Of a stretch of DNA of 64,000 bases, positions 60,175-64,000 are shown piece after piece. Below the pieces are notes generated by a model that was not told the origin of the DNA, made no database searches, and worked only from the letters and a program-made list of their open reading frames with translations. The stretch is from the NCBI GenBank assembly GCA_034670405.1, contig JAXDDX010000073.1, positions 379,001-443,000 on the forward strand. The letters are read 5' to 3'. The stretch's first letter is position 1; each line of letters starts with the position of its first letter. Both the position numbers and the translations under genes were made by a program. The stretch comes from Hoplostethus atlanticus (Eukaryota > Chordata > Actinopteri > Trachichthyiformes > Trachichthyidae).

Positions 60175-61039
60175 CAGTTTTTTACAGTCGCTAACATCCT
60201 TTTGTCCAATCTGTAGTCACATTTTCAAAACTCTCAACACAATTAGCACAACATCCGTCTGTTGTGGACTGTAATCTGTAATCTGTAAACTGTAATCTAT
60301 ACGATCTTCAGCATTTGGCCACGTTCTCGTCCACATCACATCTATGTCGTCTCTCGCTATGCACCTTGGATAGAAACGCTTGGCATGCACAATATGTGTA
60401 AACACAGTATGTGTAAATACAGTATGTGTAAATACTTTTCAGTATGTCCTACTGTATGTACTGTACCCATGTTTACATGTAGAGTAGCATAGTGTAAAAC
60501 TCACTATAGAACAAGACATATTGGATAGACACCATACCTGGACGTATTGGTGCCGGTGCTGGTGACCCGCTCACTGTTCCTTTCAAAAGGAACTGTGTAC
60601 AACTGTTTCATTCAAACTCTGTGTTTGGTCTATTTTACACAACTTAAATCAGCTATTTCTCAATGTTTCAGTGATCTGTTCATTCCAAAATGCTTATCAG
60701 CTGTTTCAATAAAGCTTTTGAGCTGCTGTTGTTGCAGAAGTAGAGGCTTTATACTATATTTAAGGTTTTGAACATTAGGTTTTCATTTCTGGCATGCTGT
60801 GTGCAAGCATTTGTAAATAAGACAAGAAAGATCCATAATTTTGGTATTGGGTAAGCTTGTATGTAAAGAAAATCTAAGCATTTTAGAAACGTGTTAATTG
60901 ACTGCTTATTGTGTGAAAACAACATGAATTGTGTTAATGGTATGGTCCACAACTGACGGATGTTGCGCTAATTGTGTTTAGAGTTTTGAAAATGTGACTA
61001 CAGATTGGACAAACGGGTGTTAGGGACTGTAAAAAACTG
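60175..61039. mobile_element. Tc1/mariner-type MITE with about 95-bp inverted repeats and TA target site
   Basis: The left end (60175-60269) starts CAGTTTTTTACAGTCGC, and the right end (60945-61039) is its inverted copy with few differences. TA flanks both ends (60173-60174 and 61040-61041), the target duplication of the Tc1/mariner superfamily. At 865 bp with no transposase, it is non-autonomous. Confidence 0.82.
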
Positions 61040-63065
61040 TAACTACTTGAATAAATCTTCGATTGGCCCAGCATTAAAAAAATGCTAAATGGTCAGCAAT
61101 AATCATGCATGTGTGAGTTCTTGATCGAATTGCACCTTCTCTTAGTCCTTTTATTAATCTAACCTAAATCCTAACGTATAGGCCTAGACTGTGCCACTGA
61201 GCTAGATCCCTTTACCATCATAATCCTTCACAACTAATAAGCCTATAACCTCACCCATGTCTAGATTAGGAACATGTCTGAGTATGAGAGTTCAACTGCA
61301 CGTTAAAGGAACTACATAGGCCTCGGACTTGTATGTAATATATGGGAAAATAAATAAATAAAAATGTTAGAGAGCACTACTTCTTGTACTACTACTTAGA
61401 TAAATACTACTACTATTTTTACTATTTATATATCATTTTCCCCCCAATCAAATTCCACTTAACTCCTTGACTTCAAGCTCATTTTCCTTGCTACTGCACT
61501 AGTTGCTGTGAGAGAAGTAAAAAAAAAGAAGTAAAGCTATCCAAGTGGATAAAAAGAATAATAGAAATAGAAGTATTCTTGACAACTTTTTTCAAAGAAT
61601 CAAATGCTGCTAGTGTTTGCTGCTAGCAATATTACCACTACCTCCAAGCTCAGTAAGCTCTAGTGAAGCAAATGTTAGCTCCACCGCAGAAACTAGCAGT
61701 AATACTGATGGTGAATGTGATGCTGTGCCAACTGATCAGTGTTGCCCACTCTCTTCCAAGGAAAAAAAACTACTGGTGGGTCAAAACGTCGCTGGAAGTT
61801 GCCACATGATGTCACACTAGCTTGATCATCAGACCTCTTTAGATTAGACAAGCAAGTAGTGCAAATGTATGTGCATCTGCTTTGGCTATAGTAATATATC
61901 ACAAAATGCTTTGGAATTAAATACATTAACATTGCTCACCTAGTGAAAGTACCGGCCCGGAAGTCGGGGTGTCTGCTCTGCTGGCAATCTTCGATTTCAT
62001 TACATTGGAGATTTGGGGTATACCTATCTTTAACAAAGTCTAAAAGTGTATTTGTGCGTGCCACCAAAGGGTCCTATATCATGGCTAGGGGGCCCCATGC
62101 TTGCCTTTGTCTAAGGCCCCCAAATGTCGATCTGTGTATCTTCTTAAGAGCAAACACAAATGTACATTGTCATAAAGAAGAAACATATATGTGTTTAAAA
62201 AATGACACATTTTGCCAGCAGGAAGAATTAAAGAGAAAAAGTTTTAAGAGTTAAAGATGAAAAATATATAAAAATAGACAGTAAAAACAACATAATGGTA
62301 ACACCCCAGATCTTAACATGTAACTACTTAATAAATTGCTGATGCTGGTCCTTCTCTCTGGTTGAAGTATTATTAACTTCCAGAATCCTGTTAGCTCGAG
62401 GACTAACAACGTTAGGACACTGAAAACGCCGAAGGCTCCAACGGTCCGGGAACATCCAACGGTTCTGCGCACTGGAGCTTTTATCGTTAACGATCAAGGT
62501 GCGGTACATTGTCTGTAGTTATTAGTTATATGACATGGTACCAAGAGACAACAAGGAAATAGGTACTTTTCACTTATTGTAACATTATATTTACTATGTG
62601 GTTTATATGTTATAATTATACGGCACTTTGTTGGTGAGCTAACGTTACCTACCTAACGTTAACTCTATCCGAAATGTTAGCTAACCATAGCTCCCGAAAG
62701 TGTTTTAAATTGTATTTTAAAATTCCAAGACGTGCACAGGTTTGAGTTGAATGTAATTAAACATAGCAATTTAACTTTGAATTAACTTTTAGAAGTAACA
62801 TTTTGCAGTGCTGTTCTGAATTCTGATAACGTTAACGGTTTTCATGTTTCATGTTTATTTCAGTTGCGGCATTGGTCTTATATTAAACTCTAACTGGCAT
62901 TAAACATATCTCTAAAAGTCTGCTATTTAACTTGATTAAACTTGCAGACAACCTGGTAACACAATCGTTAGCTAACGTTAGTTTATGTAGCTAGATGCTG
63001 GCATGTAATTCAGCTAACGTAACACGATGTACACTGCCTTCGTTTCTGTTAAAACAGATCAAACC

Positions 63066-63588
63066 ATGGACGTTGATGACACTGTCCTCTCCGTCTCCGT
63101 CTCCGTCTCCATCAACCCCAGTTACTTCCCTGCCAAACTGTGGCGTTTGGTCAACAACCCGACCAACAGAGCCATCCGCTGGGACTGCAGTGGTGAAGGT
63201 GTGATTATAGAGCAGCAGCTATTTGAGAAACAGTTCCTGTCCCCCTGCCTAAATACCTCCGAAAACACGGATCTTTTCAAAACCAACAACTTCACCAGCT
63301 TCGTTCGTCAGCTGAATCTATACGGCTTTAAGAAAGCGGTGGTTAGTTCAGATAGCACACATAACGTCATCTGCGGCACTTGTTCTCCAGAGAAGGGGAC
63401 TCAGCATCACTTCCATAACCCAAACTTTAAGCGAAACCACCCCGAACTTCTAGTGAACCTGAAGAGACTTACCACCGGCAACAAGGCCAAACTAGCAGCT
63501 GGTATTGAGGTGAAGAGACGACCGAATCGCTACAATCGATTCATAGCAAGTCGTGACGGTGATGGGACAGAGACGGTTGAGAAAAGAG
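63066..63588 (+). CDS. hsf5: hsf5 exon 1 (DNA-binding domain)
   Basis: Carries the complete HSF DNA-binding domain. The Ser/Val-rich lead (LSVSVSVSI) is encoded by a ctccgt hexamer repeat. The coding frame stays open to 63617 past the splice donor, which only extends into the intron. Confidence 0.94.
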
Positions 63589-64000
63589 GTAACTGTAATG
63601 TAATCCATATATTTTAGCTCAGGAGTTCCAACACTTTTTAACATCAAGGACCAAAAGACATTAAACCACGCACCGGATGCTGACCTGCTAAGATATTTCT
63701 ACTCTGGTGCATCAAACATTATGTAATTGCAATGACAAATTTTAGACAAATGGTACAATGTAGTGTTTTAATTGCCAGTAATCATTGACTATCTTATATT
63801 TCTCACTGGTGTTTGTCACTCTTTGTTTTCTAACTGATTCTATAGGCGGTTCTTCATTTTTTGGACAGACACATCATGCATCACCTCATCCTTACCATCC
63901 AAACAGACCCCAGTCCATACAGGAGTACAATCGGACCCCAGTCCCACCACGTAGCTGGATGATGGGTCTTAATACGGCCCCCTCCCCTACAATCTTCACT
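63066..64000 (+). CDS. hsf5: hsf5 (heat shock factor 5), 5' part, continues beyond the window
   Basis: HSF5 is a divergent HSF-family protein, known in vertebrates mainly for testis/meiotic expression. Exon 1 is 63066-63588 (174 codons plus 1 nt, donor gtaact). Exon 2 starts at 63846 (acceptor tctatag) and runs off the end. The winged-helix HSF DNA-binding domain covers about residues 17-135: NPSYFPAKLWRLVNNP, a WD/GEGVIIEQ segment, the recognition helix NNFTSFVRQLNLYGFKK, and HHFHNPNFKRNHPELL. LTTGNKAKLAAGIEV and PNRYNRF follow, as in HSF5. The ATG at 63066 has a good context (aaaccatgg); an in-frame ATG at 63027 could add 13 residues. Exon 2 encodes a His/Pro-rich linker (FFGQTHHASPHPYHPN). 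Confidence 0.95.
63846..64000 (+). CDS. hsf5: hsf5 exon 2 (partial)
   Basis: Phase 1 in, open to the last base. It reads GSSFFGQTHHASPHPYHP and VPPRSWMMGLNTAPSPT, a disordered linker typical of the region after the HSF domain. Confidence 0.85.

Larger units (their letters stand above)
57781..63026. other. Intergenic region between supt4h1 and hsf5, transposon-rich
   Basis: Divergent upstream region of both genes, about 5.2 kb. It contains the foldback element (57840-59222), mariner-type copies (59487 onward and 60175-61039) and repeated AACGTTA/GTTAGCTAACG motifs near 62637-63020. No RING-finger (RNF43-like) exon was found. Confidence 0.6.

Overview
This is vertebrate nuclear DNA, almost certainly from a ray-finned (teleost) fish. 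Evidence: spliced genes with GT-AG introns, a long (TG)n microsatellite, fish-type hAT, Tc1/mariner and tRNA-derived SINE remnants, and a gene order matching the human 17q22 block TSPOAP1 - MIR142 - SUPT4H1 - (RNF43) - HSF5. I made all assignments by reading translated exons and comparing them with remembered family members. No database search was run.

Layout: 1-11265 is non-coding (upstream or a 5' intron of tspoap1) and carries a 175-bp TG repeat. From 11266 to 43355, plus strand, lie about 30 coding exons of tspoap1 (RIM-binding protein 1 / BZRAP1), a presynaptic active-zone scaffold: coiled-coil exons, SH3-1, three fibronectin-III domains, a long acidic/proline-rich linker, SH3-2 and SH3-3. 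It has two alternative C-termini: a short SVHF-type end at 42590 and a 132-codon Pro-Ala/poly-lysine end at 42957. The start codon lies outside the window or was not recognised. The 3' UTR runs to a poly(A) signal at 46746. About 400 bp further on, on the minus strand, is a well-preserved mir142 hairpin (47147-47232), followed by about 8.5 kb of intergenic DNA with candidate haematopoietic motifs. A complete five-exon supt4h1 (117 aa, minus strand, 56013-57672) follows. Then come about 5 kb of young transposon-like DNA: a foldback element with near-identical 150-bp arms around a 173-bp tandem array, and a TA-flanked Tc1/mariner-type MITE. Last are the first exon and part of the second exon of hsf5 (63066 to the window end, plus strand).

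The genes are not a functional unit: a synaptic scaffold, a blood-cell microRNA, a general transcription elongation factor and a heat-shock-factor-family protein share only conserved synteny. The points most worth checking are the inverted orientation of tspoap1 and hsf5 relative to mir142/supt4h1 (compared with human), the dual 3' ends of tspoap1 including a MARCKS-like basic tail, two apparent 1-nt reading-frame irregularities in tspoap1, a GC-AG intron, and the foldback/tandem-repeat element beside the supt4h1 promoter.
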